From contig JAGKQI010000098.1 of the NCBI GenBank assembly GCA_018806915.1, positions 2,418,001 to 2,482,000 on the forward strand: DNA of 64,000 bases, written 5' to 3'. Positions 29,548 through 40,083 of this stretch are shown piece after piece (position 1 is the first letter of the stretch; every line of letters begins with the position of its first letter). A program made the translations under genes and the position numbers. This DNA is from Phytophthora colocasiae. Taxonomy: Eukaryota > Oomycota > Peronosporomycetes > Peronosporales > Peronosporaceae. The notes under the pieces are model-generated. The model was not told where the DNA came from and did not search any database. It saw only the letters and a list, made by a program, of their open reading frames with translations.

Positions 29548-29931
29548 TCAGCTTACCATGTAGCATGGCCTCTGCATTGGTAGCTTCATTGCTAGCCACC
29601 GCAAGGCCAAACAGGAAATCCACTCGCCCCCTAACGCCAGCGAAGTCGATATTAGGAGTTGCATGTTCCATAAAACTTCTCGTCTGAACGACCGATCTTC
29701 AACACGTACGACGCCACCGAGCACCGGGCCATCGTGCAATCCTCTGAAGGCTTCCATAGTTCCACAGTGTAAAACATACACACCCGATGCTGCCTCGGGT
29801 GTGTACAGCAGACCAGGATCGTGTTGCTCTTGAAAAAGTACTCGCTGGTTATCCACCTTTTTGATCGCGCCTCTATCTAAGCCTTTGGAGGCAAAATGGA
29901 GAGTGAGGCCACGCGTAGTAGCTGGGTTCAT
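29548..29931 (-). CDS. Unknown protein, copy B, 5' side cut by MULE-2
   Basis: A 127-codon frame starting MNPATTRGLTLHF and containing VDNQRVLFQEQHDPG, LHCGTMEAFRGLHDGP and GGVVRVEDRSFR. It is homologous to the plus-strand fragment at 28990-29187, so the protein segment up to about residue 85 is conserved. The remainder is likely out of frame: a second frame, 29246-29671, starting MEHATPNIDFAGVRG, continues the duplicated nucleotides. Its start codon lies inside the 12-base direct repeat at the edge of MULE-2, so the native 5' end may lie beyond the transposon. I do not recognise the family. Confidence 0.4.
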   Translation of the reverse strand: MNPATTRGLTLHFASKGLDRGAIKKVDNQRVLFQEQHDPGLLYTPEAASGVYVLHCGTMEAFRGLHDGPVLGGVVRVEDRSFRREVLWNMQLLISTSLALGGEWISCLALRWLAMKLPMQRPCYMVS

Positions 29932-30103
29932 GGGAAAATTTTAAATCATGTGTAAAATCGATGGTTTTCATGTATGCACTGAATTTCATGTGTATCGACG
30001 TCTTAGAACAAAACCCATGAAAACCGCGTGTATCCATACAAACACCACACTGAAAATCATGTGAGTAAAATTTTGTTGCATGTATTGAGTTTTTACCCGG
30101 TCA

Positions 30104-32708
30104 CTAGATGAATGGGTATTTTGCGCGATAAGTAAAGTTGATGATCTCAGCCAGCTCGCAAATGTCGACCTTTTTGTCTGGGGTTGCTGGCTCGTTAGCT
30201 CGGAGGTCAAACTCGATTTCCCAGAAATACCTACCGTCTTCTTCCATCCATGGGCGAATCACCCCTGTCTTCTGTTTCGCTCTGCCATCTTCTTCATTCC
30301 TTATTACTACCTTCCATCCAATTACTGAGCCAGGGTGTTTGCTTAGCGTTTCGATAACTCTTGGAACAGAATACTGCCCGACGTCGGGATTTTCGTGCCG
30401 CCTAGTTTTAGGAGCTTTCCGTGGCCTCCCTGGTGGTTTCCGAGCTGCTAAAGAACGGATTAGCAGAGCCACATCAAAATCATCTAAAATCTTGAGCGCG
30501 GCCAATACGTGAGCGCAAAGCCATCCAGTCTGGTAAAAGGACTTGCAGTCGCATGAATATTTTCTGCGTATTAGCAAAATCTGATTAAGAAGTCAAAAAG
30601 AGAGAATTAATACCGGATAGAGTTAAAACTACGAATAATGTACTTACTTCTCTCTCTGACCAGGTTGGCGAGGTCCAATCGTGCTGAAAGTCTTCATCAC
30701 TCGTATTTTGCACCAAATGAAGTGAAAGATAGTGTTTCTCGATATTTTCGACCGTGTCATCACGTTGAAGATGACCTTTTCTAGAATATAGGTACATTTC
30801 GGCTCTTTGCTCGTCGACAGGTTCCGGATTTGTTGCCTTACCGCCAATCATCACTGCACGAACATTAAACAGTACACCTGTAACTTTGCCGTGACGGTTT
30901 TCAACGTGCCTGAAATTGCCTGCTCGAGTTAGAATACTTGCTTTTCGAGCACACTCGATCGAAATTGGAGCAGAGGCGTAGGGCCGAATTGGTTCGGGAA
31001 CTCGAACATGTAATTTACGATCTCGTGCGGATCCAAAATGAGCAATAATGCGAGGTAAACTTGAGTTCATGACAATCCTCGTCGACGCATAAAGCTCACT
31101 GTTTACGACGCGTTTGATGTCACGATTGTGTGATTCGATTGCGTTTTGGTTAGGGGTCACACCAGGAGATCTACTAGCAGTGTAGTACCACATCTTCCAT
31201 TTAGGAGAGAGATATTGTTTCTTGAACCAGGTCACAACGATATTTTCACCTAAGTCAGACCAATTTTGAAGCACCAATTTTGCCAGCGCGCGAAATTGTG
31301 CCGCATTTCTAGCTTTGTGCAAGTAATGAACTTGCGTCTTAAACACCAAGTCGTATCTCGAGGCCACCTCCAACAAATGTTTTTGGCGGGGAAGATTTCG
31401 GGCCAAGTGCGGCCAGCAATTTAGTAGAGCAATATCCGACCAGTGTTCTTTGTAGGAGCTAGCAATACTATCTGCATGATCCATCGAGCCAAATTGCAGC
31501 CTCAACGTGTAGCCAAAAAATGTTTGACTTCTCTCTTTAACCACTCGAAATAACTGGTCGTAGGCAAATTCAGTCTCCGATCGTACAAACAAATAGGCAA
31601 ACGGATGGAACCTATGTGAAAATCCATCGGGTCTGTTGTAAGATACACCGGTGCATCCAAATGCAATTAGGGTCCAGTTGTTCGCAGCTAGGCGGTATGT
31701 TCCGTCAGTGGCACCAGGAATTCCGTGATGGCGATGTCCTACTCGGGCCAGAATAATATTGTGGAAGAGTCTACGGCTCGTACAAACAATACCCAACGAA
31801 ATCTTGTCGTTATCTAGTTTCTCGTGAAAGGCATTAAGTACCAACAATTCATCTTGGTATGATGGTTCAAGGCCTGAAAATACAGTTATGTCTTTTTCTT
31901 CTCCATGGCGAAAAAATTGATCGAACGTCGTACACATTTTATCGGAGGCCCACTCCATCATTTCTGCATAGGTATTTATGTCGAACAATCCTTTGTTGTG
32001 GAGATGTGTGCTGTGGTTTCGAAGTTGAACCGAATCCGGCAGAAGATCTCGTAAAACTGTGTCGTCTTTATACCGCTCAGACAAAAGCATCAAACATCGC
32101 GAAGGAGGCGCCCCACCAAGCAACATATTGTCGACTTCAACTTCAAATCGTTTGTCAATTCCAGTGCGAGGAGTGTCGGAAATCGTTTCGGAATGCTTAC
32201 CAGTCACCACAACAGAAACAAAACCACCCTCAATTTCCGTAAATCGCGCGATTCGACTGCAACCGAGGTGTGAAGAACAAATATAAACAGATGCTTTGCC
32301 TGCCTTCAGTTTATAGTTGGTTTGATACTTAAATCTCGACAACTCGGTGATGTCCAGTTCTCTTCGCGCATCCTGCATGGACCGAAAAGTGCCTAAATGA
32401 TCCGCTTTAGCCCATTGTACTCGACCCTTTGGAAAGATGGGCTGAACAAGGTTTTCTGAAAAGAGCGCGGCTCTATTTGAATGCTCCTCTCGACATGACA
32501 CTGGAGAGTCGGGATGTTGTATATCGTTTTCACTGTCAGAATATTGGCTGTTTGAGCTCTCATCCACGTAACCACTTGAAGAGGAGCCTAGAATCGAAGG
32601 GGTTGAACTTGCAGTTGAATGGGGTGACCATAAAGGCGAGGACGGAGAAGGAAGTGACAACACAGAAGGCGAGTCAATGGCATTCTCTTGCGGTGATGGG
32701 GGCTGCAT
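30104..32708 (-). CDS. MULE-2 transposase with SWIM finger (2 exons)
   Basis: Exons are 32708-30648 and 30580-30104 with a 67-base intron (GTAAGTA to AATCAG), joining in phase to 845 aa. The N-terminus is Ser/Pro-rich, followed by a zinc-binding-like module (YICSSHLGCSRIARF). The MULE core has Asp in GATDGTYRL, Asp in GSMDHADSI with LLNCWPHLARN, and Glu in NQNAIESHNRDIK. Exon 2 opens with the SWIM finger (YSCDCKSFYQTGWLCAH) and a basic AT-hook-like PPGRPRKAPK. No stop or frameshift was seen, so the enzyme could be functional. It belongs to a different MULE branch from MULE-1 and has no Ulp1 domain. Confidence 0.85.
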
Positions 32709-33160
32709 CGTGAGTGCTATATAAATGCGTAGCTGCTTTTGAGGTTTGTATTTTTATCGTAATGATTTCTGAAACCGCTTCTGTTTTATTTTCAATGGTA
32801 TACATGGTACCCAATTACTAAATTTATTCTACAACGTTTTGTTTATCAACTAACGTAGAATACCGAATAGTACGCGGTAAACTAATACAACGCCCTACGA
32901 ATTGAACGCGGTCTCCGAGGGCGTTATACAAAGAATAGAACGCGCACAAATTGAACGCCCTCTTAATTGAACACTGTAGGCAACAAAGCTGATTTTCTCA
33001 GCAGTTTGACTTACGTTGCGGCAGAATTCCAGTTATCTGCAGCTGTAGCAAGTTTGACAATCCTCCCTAGACAACGCGGGCAGCATGTTTGTTTTGCTTC
33101 ATTCGCCAAGATGCCAGCTAGACGAAAGGGTGTGGAGCTTAGTATAAAAAAAAGCAATTG
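32709..33160. other. Non-coding segment of MULE-2 upstream of its transposase
   Basis: No gene here. An A/T-rich stretch is followed at 32890-32980 by repeated ATTGAACGC words in both spacing and near-inverted arrangement (CGCCCTACGAATTGAACGCG, AATTGAACGCCCTC). This may mark the end of the nested element. Confidence 0.4.
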
Positions 33161-33945
33161 ACTGGATCGCGACGGATGGTGGTGGGGTGCCGACACTGAC
33201 GCTCGCTTTCTCGCCATGATGCGCTTGTCGCTTGAGCAAGAACGCCAGCGCGCTGAGGAATTGCGTATGCGATGGGAGCAAGAGCGTGCCGATGAACGAA
33301 CGCAGCGAGAAGAATAAAGATCTCGTCGTTATGAGGAGCGAGAAGTGGCGCGTATCCAACGCCTAAAAGAGAGACAAGAAAGCCGCCGACATCACCAAGA
33401 ATTGGTAAGCTTACTGTTACTTCATAGCAAGGCCAACTCTGCAGCGAGTGCAGGCGAACCGATCAGCGAATAAGGCAGCTTGTTCGCTTCCTGTTTGTTG
33501 ACTCATCGAAGCGGTCTTCCTCCAAGACTGGTGTTGTCGTCAAGCTGGCGGATACAGCCATCAGCAGAATACGGAGAGTGCGAATCGTAAAGTGGTGCGT
33601 AGCGCTCAAGAATGTACGCAAAAGAAGTATGATCAAACCCTGTCAACGTGATCAACGACTGCTCGTCCCCGGAGCTGAACAGCTTCATAACGGAGAAGTC
33701 GATGGGGACACGAGAGCCGCTCGGACGACACGGCGGTCTCGGCGACGACGGGCTTCGGCGTCAAGCCGACGCTGAAACGGAGTCCGAGGCTTGCGTTGCC
33801 GGTGTCGACAGCCTTGTCGATGACGGTGCCAAAACGCGAGGAGAGCGGCGTGGTGCATTTGTAAGCACGAGATAAAAAGCGCGTGTGTATTCGTGCTGTC
33901 GGGAAAGACGACTACGGTGTAGATGAAAGCCTGCGGAAAGATCAC
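33160..33945 (-). pseudogene. PIF/Harbinger-like transposase fragment and associated coiled-coil remnant
   Basis: On the minus strand, 33688-33503 encodes LITLTGFDHTSFAYILERY and YDSHSPYSADG, the N-terminal segment typical of oomycete PIF/Harbinger-type DDE transposases. The upstream part (RRDRRVVRAALVSP, to 33945) is in a different frame, so it is broken. On the plus strand, 33170-33470 encodes a Glu/Arg-rich coiled coil (LEQERQRAEELRMRWEQERA) broken by a TAA. No catalytic DDE region is present. It is nested in MULE-2. Confidence 0.6.
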
Positions 33946-34214
33946 ACTTCAGCTCGAACCTCTCCCTCCAGAAGGGTTTCCGGATGCATTGGTCCACTTG
34001 CACCAAAACATCAATGCACTGGTTCTACTGAATTGAGCTTTTGGTGCTTTGAGGTTTCAGGAGCGACCCATTGGCAATTGTACACATGGAAAAAAGTGAA
34101 CCCCACGCCATTTTCATCGTGTCACATTCATAGTTAGTGATCCACATGATTTTAAGACATACATGAAAATAATTATTTATACACATGAAAAAAATACACA
34201 CCCTGGGTTCATGG

Positions 34215-34569
34215 TGGGTGGGCTGTAGTGATGGAACCGAGAACCAGGCTGAAAGTGATGGAGACACCTTTGAAAACGAGATCGCTCGATCGCAGTAGAA
34301 GAACGTAGTACAGTCCGAAGGAGTACTCCAAAAAGGGGATGGGGGGCAGCTCGTTCCTGCGCCTAAAATGCCTTGCTTGTGCGCCGTACACAACGGCTTA
34401 ATGTCAGCATCGACGCAGTAGAACGGTGTGCTGTGGAGATCGCTAGACGACATTCTGTCGTGATAGGTTCATTTACTTCGAAGACTTTGGGTTAACTTGT
34501 GCTGAATACTTTAGTCATTACTCTCCGAATCTTTCACTACAAAAGTACCAGATCTGCTCCCGAAGCAAG
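34215..34569. other. Flank between MULE-2 and kinase 1
   Basis: A minus-strand frame 34453-34215 (MSSSDLHSTPFYCVD to SLQPTHHEP) runs to the transposon edge and may be the severed 5' part of the gene at 29.9 kb, though the frames do not join directly. The last 100 bases are the upstream region of the kinase. Confidence 0.35.
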
Positions 34570-36325
34570 ATGATCACTTCGTTCCCAATAGCTCTAGCCT
34601 CCGTTTTGATGGCACAACAAGTTGCTCTTGTGCTAAGCTTCACGTACCAGCAGAGTGGCTATTGGGAGACCGAAGGTTGCAGTGGCGCTCCATTTTACGT
34701 GGATATCTTCCCGGAATTTAACTGCGGGCAGCGCAATATCACGTACGATTGCTCTCCTTACACGTTCAACGGCACGGAGTACTACCGCACAGTCATCTGC
34801 GTCGAAGATACCCACATGTGGACTTGGAGCTACTACCAGAGCACACCTTACGTCCAAATGGAACAGTACACACCCGACACCAAGTGCTCTGAATATTTCC
34901 AAGGACGAGTCGTTATTGCGAACAATAATTGCGTCAAGATGATCAATTCAACGTCATACCAGTCAGCAATCGCAAGTTTGGACTTCTCTGGCTCGGAATC
35001 GATTCGACTCTTCATGGATAATGAGTGTGCTACTACTCCGAGTGAGAATTTCACCATTGAAAGCTCCATAGTGGCGAATCATTCGTGTTACGATGGAGAG
35101 TACAAGTTTTATTCTCAAATTGACTACACTTCTCCTGATGGGACCTCTGGAAGTTCATCCAGTGGAGACACGACCACAAATTCCACAGAAAGTTCCGGTA
35201 GTGAAGCAGGAATTAGTAGCAACAACGGAGAAACGAGCGACAATTCTGCAGTTAGCACTGGTGCCTATGCAGGGATTATTGTGGCTGCATTGGCATTCGC
35301 GGTTTGTATCGTCTGGTTAATGTACCGGTGGAAATGTCGATCTGCCAACGAGAAAGAAGAATCAACAACAGCAACGGAGCAAAATGGCGTCGATACCTAT
35401 GAAAATGCACTGGGAAACTCTCCAAGACACGATTTCATATCTGAAGCTAGTGGAGATGGAGCCATTTTATGGCGTGATGAAGCCATTCTAGGCGCTCGAG
35501 TTCCGCGGGAAAAAGTAATCATCAAGCGTCGAATCGCCCGCGGTGGCTACGGTGAAGTGTACATTGGGATATACAACGACAAGCCCGTTGCAGTCAAGAT
35601 GCTTCTCCCTGAAACTAGGAAGAGTAAGGCCCACAGAATCGCTTTTCTGGCTGAAGTGAAGCTGGTGGCTACATTGGATCATCCTCACATTGTTCAACTG
35701 GTTGGGGTGGCCTGGTGCACTAACTGAGCTGATGGACGGTGGAGACCTTCGATCTCTCCTCAACAAGTACGAAATGGAGCATCGACACACTGGATTCACG
35801 TACGAAAAGGTCAAAATTGCCTTACACATTGCGCATGCTCTCGCGTATATCCACTCACTGTCTCCACCTTTGATTCATCGCGATCTAAAGTCTCGAAACG
35901 TTTTACTCACGAGTCATTTAGACGCTAAATTAGCAGACTTTGGCGTTGCTCGGGAACATATCGACCGGACAATGACGGCTGAAGTGGGAACTTCACTCTG
36001 GATGGCTCCTGAGGTCTTAATGGGACAGCGCTACGACCACAAAGCCGACATCTTCTCCTTTGGAGTCATGTTAGCGGAGTTAAACACTCATGCGATGCCG
36101 TACAGCCACGCCAGATTCCAGGACGGATCAAGTGACCGATTGCCAGACACAGCCATCCTCCAACTTGTAGTAACTGGGAACCTCCACGCAGATTTCTCTC
36201 AAGGTGGACCGGATGTACTCATGCATCTTGGACTTGACTGTGTGGCTGTTGATCCAGCTCAACGTCCGCCTACACCTGAAGTTCTTTATCGTTTACACCA
36301 AGTAATGCAGGAGATATCCAACTAA
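34570..36325 (+). pseudogene. Receptor-like TKL kinase 1, one frameshift
   Basis: Frame 1 (34570-35727) encodes a signal peptide (MITSFPIALASVLMAQQVALVLS), a Cys-containing ectodomain with sequons, a Ser/Thr-rich stalk, a TM at residues 233-253, and the kinase N-lobe: GGYGEV at 325-330, AVK with Lys343, Glu362 in FLAEVKL. It stops after VGVAWCTN. Frame 2 resumes as LTELMDGGDLRSLL and includes HRDLKSRN, LADFGVARE, GTSLWMAPEV and a complete C-lobe to 36325. A few residues of the hinge (cf. AWDSxxDLCxLME in the paralogue) are missing at the break near 35715-35725. It is either a true small deletion or a sequence error. The family is the oomycete TKL kinase with a secreted-type ectodomain, probably a cell-surface receptor kinase. 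Confidence 0.8.
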
Positions 36326-36340
36326 TCCGATAGCTTGGCT

Positions 36341-37009
36341 TTACACCCAGGCAATCGCACCTTCATCCATGCCCTTCATCTTCTTCTTCTCCTTCTTGTG
36401 TGCAGGACAGAAGCCGCTATTATCTGCATGTTTCTTGCACCATTCAAGTCCACAATGTCTACCACCACCATGATCAAAGCACAAGCCCTTGGACACTCTT
36501 CTCCTGTCACAACCTTCCATTTTGCATCGTTTGCCTCCACCATGAGCCCCACATCGACCTCCCGGCTCTGCAACCTTCTTGCAACCTTCTTCTTCGCACA
36601 GAGGAGCTCCACCACCATGACCTCGACACAAATTCTTCGTTCGTGCGACCATCAAACAGCCTGGTACACTACACCGTTTGGTCTCTGCCGGTTTCCCACC
36701 ATGAGCGTAACACAGCCCCTTCCTCTGAGCTGTTTTATCACAGCCTTCCACTGTACAAGCCTTGCCTCCATGTGTATAGCAGTGACCTCCTTTCGTTGCA
36801 GGTCGGTCACAATTCTCAGCTTTACAGCGAATTCCTCCCCCGTGACTTTTGCATAAACCTTTGGACTTGACTTGATTGGTGCAACCTTCATGTTTACATT
36901 GCGGACGTTTGGGTTTCTTTTCTTGAGTTTTAATGTCCACAGAATTGCCGGGGTCTATGGATTTAACCGCTTGGAAAAGCAGCAACATCTTGTCATGACC
37001 ATTCCTCAT
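36341..37009 (-). CDS. WRKY19-like Cys/His zinc-finger repeat protein
   Basis: A 222-aa protein with seven tandem 22-25-residue repeats of the form C-x4-C-x10-C-x2-H-G-G-G (examples CKHEGCTNQVKSKGLCKSH, CTVEGCDKTAQRKGLCYAH). These are usually annotated in oomycetes as WRKY transcription factor 19-like. There is no WRKY DNA-binding domain, so that name is misleading. Each repeat probably binds one zinc. The tail is Lys-rich (KKEKKKMKG). The function is unknown; nuclear or nucleic-acid binding is a guess. It is convergent with kinase 1 (15 bases). An Inr-like GTAGCCATTTC sits 57 bases upstream of the ATG. Confidence 0.8.
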   Translation of the reverse strand: MRNGHDKMLLLFQAVKSIDPGNSVDIKTQEKKPKRPQCKHEGCTNQVKSKGLCKSHGGGIRCKAENCDRPATKGGHCYTHGGKACTVEGCDKTAQRKGLCYAHGGKPAETKRCSVPGCLMVARTKNLCRGHGGGAPLCEEEGCKKVAEPGGRCGAHGGGKRCKMEGCDRRRVSKGLCFDHGGGRHCGLEWCKKHADNSGFCPAHKKEKKKMKGMDEGAIAWV

Positions 37010-37065
37010 CGTGTCCGTTGGCCAAAAACTAACAGTTCGATAAAGTACGATATGTGACGTGTGAG

Positions 37066-37076
37066 GAAATGGCTAC
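37066..37076 (-). promoter_or_regulatory. Inr-like element of the zinc-finger gene
   Basis: GTAGCCATTTC on the minus strand, 57 bases upstream of the start codon at 37009. It is the same 11-base word found upstream of the PCIF1-like gene. The truncated kinase frame reads into it, so the kinase was joined to this promoter. Confidence 0.5.
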
Positions 37077-37092
37077 ATTGATGCAAGTTACC

Positions 37093-37561
37093 CCAAGCGA
37101 GAAAATATCAGCTTTGCTGTCATAGCGTTCGCCCATCATGACTTCCGGTGACATCCACAAAGACGTTCCAACACCCGCCGTCATTGTACGGTCAGCACGT
37201 TCACGGGAAACACCGAAATTCGCATCCAGCACTTTCGTAAGTAAAATATTTCTCGATTTCAAGTCGCGATGGATCACAGGAGTACTCAACGAGTGCAGAT
37301 ACGTGAGCGCATGTGCGACGTGTGAGGCGATTTTGATTTTCTCGTACGTAAAGCCGATGGGTCGGTGAGTCTCAATGTACTTGGTAAGAAGAGCTCGGAG
37401 ATCTCCACCTGGAACATACTCCATTAATGCGCACAAGTCATTCGGTGTGAGTCCCACGCGATTCCAATTAGACGCACGATCTGTGGATGTTCCAGGGTTG
37501 CCATTAATTTCACTTCAGCAAGGAAACTGAGTCGGTGGGCCTTAACTTTTCGAGTTTCAGG
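37093..37561 (-). pseudogene. Kinase 2 pseudogene, C-terminal piece
   Basis: Homologous to kinase 1 from ETRKVKAHRLSFLAEVK to SKADIFSLG. Three defects are visible. An extra base after IGIAWDS shifts the frame to one starting GLTPNDLCALMEYV. The activation-segment Asp is lost: LDANFGVSRE stands where the family has LDAKLADFGV. Homology ends abruptly near 37093, so the lower C-lobe is gone. HRDLKSRN is intact. The N-terminal piece lies 3.2 kb away, beyond the pogo-like element. Confidence 0.85.
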
Positions 37562-37658
37562 TACCGTCGAGGGCGGTTGAATTTGCATCAAGCGCCCTAA
37601 AAAATGCATCACCGGGACGAAATGATGCATTTGTTTATTGCTCCTCGGTGCATCATTT

Positions 37659-38084
37659 GAGGCCCCGCAAAACAAACTGATGCTAGTGTACCTTTTCTGT
37701 ACGTTTGAGTTTTCGAGATAATCGCGTTTGAAGTTGACCAATCAAAATTCGTACATAGTCGGACATCAAAAGTTTGAAGCCAATAATCACTGGGAAAACG
37801 CTTAAAAGTACTCTAATTAACCTGCTATTCACACGTTCTTTCCATCAATATACAATACATTAAAAACCGAGCAATATTGACTCGTCAGCTCTCCTTAACA
37901 TGTCGAGATTTTGGGGTCTTGAAAATGGAGACATATTTTTTAGATGAACACTACTGATCGGCTATTGAATATCTCGAGACGTACTAGGGCTTAAAATAAG
38001 CACAAGACGCGGCTCTATCGAGTAGTGTGCTTAGTCGCGATTCGTATTTAAATGCGATAGCATCAGTTTGTTTTGCGGGGCCTC
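37659..38084. mobile_element. 426-bp MITE with 27-bp perfect TIRs
   Basis: The inverted termini start GAGGCCCCGCAAAACAAACT (37659-37685 and 38058-38084) and are perfect. ATTT follows or precedes both ends (37655-37658 and 38085-38088), a likely 4-base target duplication. There is no coding capacity. It is nested in the left subterminal part of the pogo-like element. The superfamily is undetermined. Confidence 0.75.
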
Positions 38085-39014
38085 ATTTGCGGACTCGTTA
38101 CTGCAACCATATATGAGACATGTAAAGTTGCTTTAACGCCTTTCATGGTTGCTATAGCACATTTTAAAAATTACCGTCGTAAACTAAAACCAAAAATTCT
38201 AAAAAAATAATCCCTACACCATACACAAATGCTACGTAATAGATACACAAACGTTACACAAATTTTATTAAGTACGATATGATTAAGTACGATATGATTA
38301 AGTACGACTTCTCTGAACCGCTCATTTGAAGATCTGCGCGGGAGGGGGAGGATCTTCTAGCACATCCAGCGAGGAACGGGCGGGGGACTAATGGAGCAAC
38401 CACAGAACGCTCCAGCAAAGGCCGGTACGCTTATGAATGAGAGGATATTATTAGAACTGAGTTTAAGCAGATTTCTGATGCAAGTTTCTGTAGGCCGGAA
38501 GTTGCGAAGCCTTAACAGAAGCCTCAAGGTCGCTTATGACGCGCTTGGTATTGAAGATGACGACCTCAGTGACAAGGATTTCGAACCTGGGGACGATTTG
38601 GACGACGAAGATGAAGACGAAGGGGTTTCTACGACTAAGACGCGCGAAGATTCTGCTCGAAATTCTGGTTCGTTCGTTAACCCCAATCTTCTCGACGGTG
38701 TTTTTCATTTCTCCGAGCTCTTCGATTCGCGCGCGCACCAACTCGCGGGAAAGCGATCTTCTGTCCATGTCGTTCGCTCTGAAAATCGCCAAGTGTTCAA
38801 TGTGTGTACCACATGTAGTTATGTAGCACACTAAATATAGTGTGGTATACCCTATTGTATGTGACTTACACACATGTCTATTTTTAGACTCTGCAGCGTA
38901 ATATATGAAGTGAATTGGTGACAACGACGACGTGTTCGTGTAAGTTATTATTCCTTACCTGGTGATGTGGTTGCTTTTAGCTTGTAAGGTTGTTTTACGG
39001 GTTGTTGTACAGAT
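38085..39014 (+). other. Interior of pogo-like element with an acidic hypothetical ORF
   Basis: The plus-strand frame 38391-38834 (147 aa) reads MEQPQNAPAKAG, then an acidic stretch (DDLSDKDFEPGDD, DDEDEDEG). It could be an accessory or N-terminal transposon ORF, or nothing. CGTTACTGCAACCAT at about 38095 recurs inverted at about 40407-40421, an internal inverted repeat. Three copies of a TAAGTACGATATGAT-type word lie at about 38270-38310. Confidence 0.35.
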
Positions 39015-40083
39015 TTGGACGGAAAGATGCGACGGACACTAAACAGCGACACATTAGGTTTTTTAAAAAGGCAGTATACAAATTTTATATCCAATGAAAT
39101 CACTGCGCAGGCAAACCCTCTCAAGCCACTCAAAATTAGAATCGAAATGGAGACCACAGACGCTACCCGCTTGCGAACGTGGGGAATGTGTGACGATAGC
39201 ACAGTTGGGAGCGACTCAAGCGAGGAGGACAATGACATAGATGATGAGTGCATGATCCATCGGGACCGTCGGAATGCCTATTCCAACGCACTTAAACTTA
39301 AAGTGCTAGAAGATATCAATGCTGGCATTAAAATTACCCATGCCGCGAGGCTACACGGTATCAAGTCGAGGACAGCGGTGCATCGATGGACAAAGCAAGA
39401 AGCTGAAATAAGGGAGGCGTGCAGCAACAATAGACGATCTAAGTGTACGTTGGGGAGCAGGGAAGAAACAATTTGTTTCCTCATTGCGACGAGCTCGTAC
39501 AGTGGATCAAAGCCATGCGAAGAGATGACTTTCCGCTAAAAACCTCTCATGTACTGGCGTTTCTTCGAGAAGAATACGGTACCTTCACAAGAGAATACCT
39601 AAAACAAAATTATGAGGCTGCTCTGCTTCAAGGTCTATTGTCGACAAGATAGACTCGAAGGGCGTCTAAATGAAAAGCCCCGCTGCCGAACGATCCGCCG
39701 AATCATCCGCCCTAAGCTCTCCTGGCCCTCTTGCGCTCTACGTCGACAATCTTAAGTGTCACGTTAGTATGGAGGCCCAGGAGGCGCTGGCTGCTTGGGG
39801 CACCGAGGTCAGTCCCACTACCGAAAAACACGACTTCTGTTCTCCAGCCTCTTGATGTTGGAGTTATGGGGCCCTTTAAGCAGAAGCTACGCGCCCTAAC
39901 ACTATCCTACGAGCTACCATGATTGGATCAAGGAGCAATCTGCCACCCGTGAACGTCTTCTAAAGCTTCAGCGTCTTTCAGCTCCTGAGAAACGAAAGCT
40001 CCTCGTTGAGCGAGTGATTGCCGCATGGGACGCCGTCAGTGAAAGTAGCATAAAGAGAGCTTGGCATAAAGCTGGATTGTAGA
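39015..40083 (+). pseudogene. Decayed pogo/Tigger-type (DDE_1) transposase
   Basis: Pieces in at least three frames. First is an N-terminal acidic region, then a psq/HTH DNA-binding segment (ALKLKVLEDINAGIKITHAA, SRTAVHRWTKQEAE). Next is FPHCDELVQWIKAMR and VLAFLREEYG. Then comes LYVDNLKCHVSMEAQEAL (second catalytic Asp) and TTSVLQPLDVGVMGPFKQKL, and finally a C-terminal helix set (RLSAPEKRKLLVERVIAAW to HKAGL). The central part, including the first catalytic Asp, is missing. The TA target site and DDE_1 motifs agree on the pogo family. Confidence 0.75.

Larger units (their letters stand above)
29934..34202 (-). mobile_element. MULE-2: second Mutator-like transposon, with nested remnant
   Basis: The sequence lies between direct repeats CTGGGTTCATGG (29922-29933 and 34203-34214). 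Its inner ends are inverted and degenerate: both read inward through TCATGTGTA, then TTTTCATGTATG, then TCATGTG, in the same order. It carries one minus-strand two-exon transposase gene (30104-32708). About 1.4 kb between the gene and the right end holds decayed DNA, including a PIF/Harbinger fragment. The exact TSD length (9-12) is uncertain because part of the shared word could belong to the terminus. Confidence 0.75.

Noticed and set aside
35690..35720. Treating 35690 as the start of a separate cytoplasmic kinase
   Set aside because: The frame starts in the middle of a conserved kinase domain that is completed by the upstream frame; it is one gene with a frameshift.
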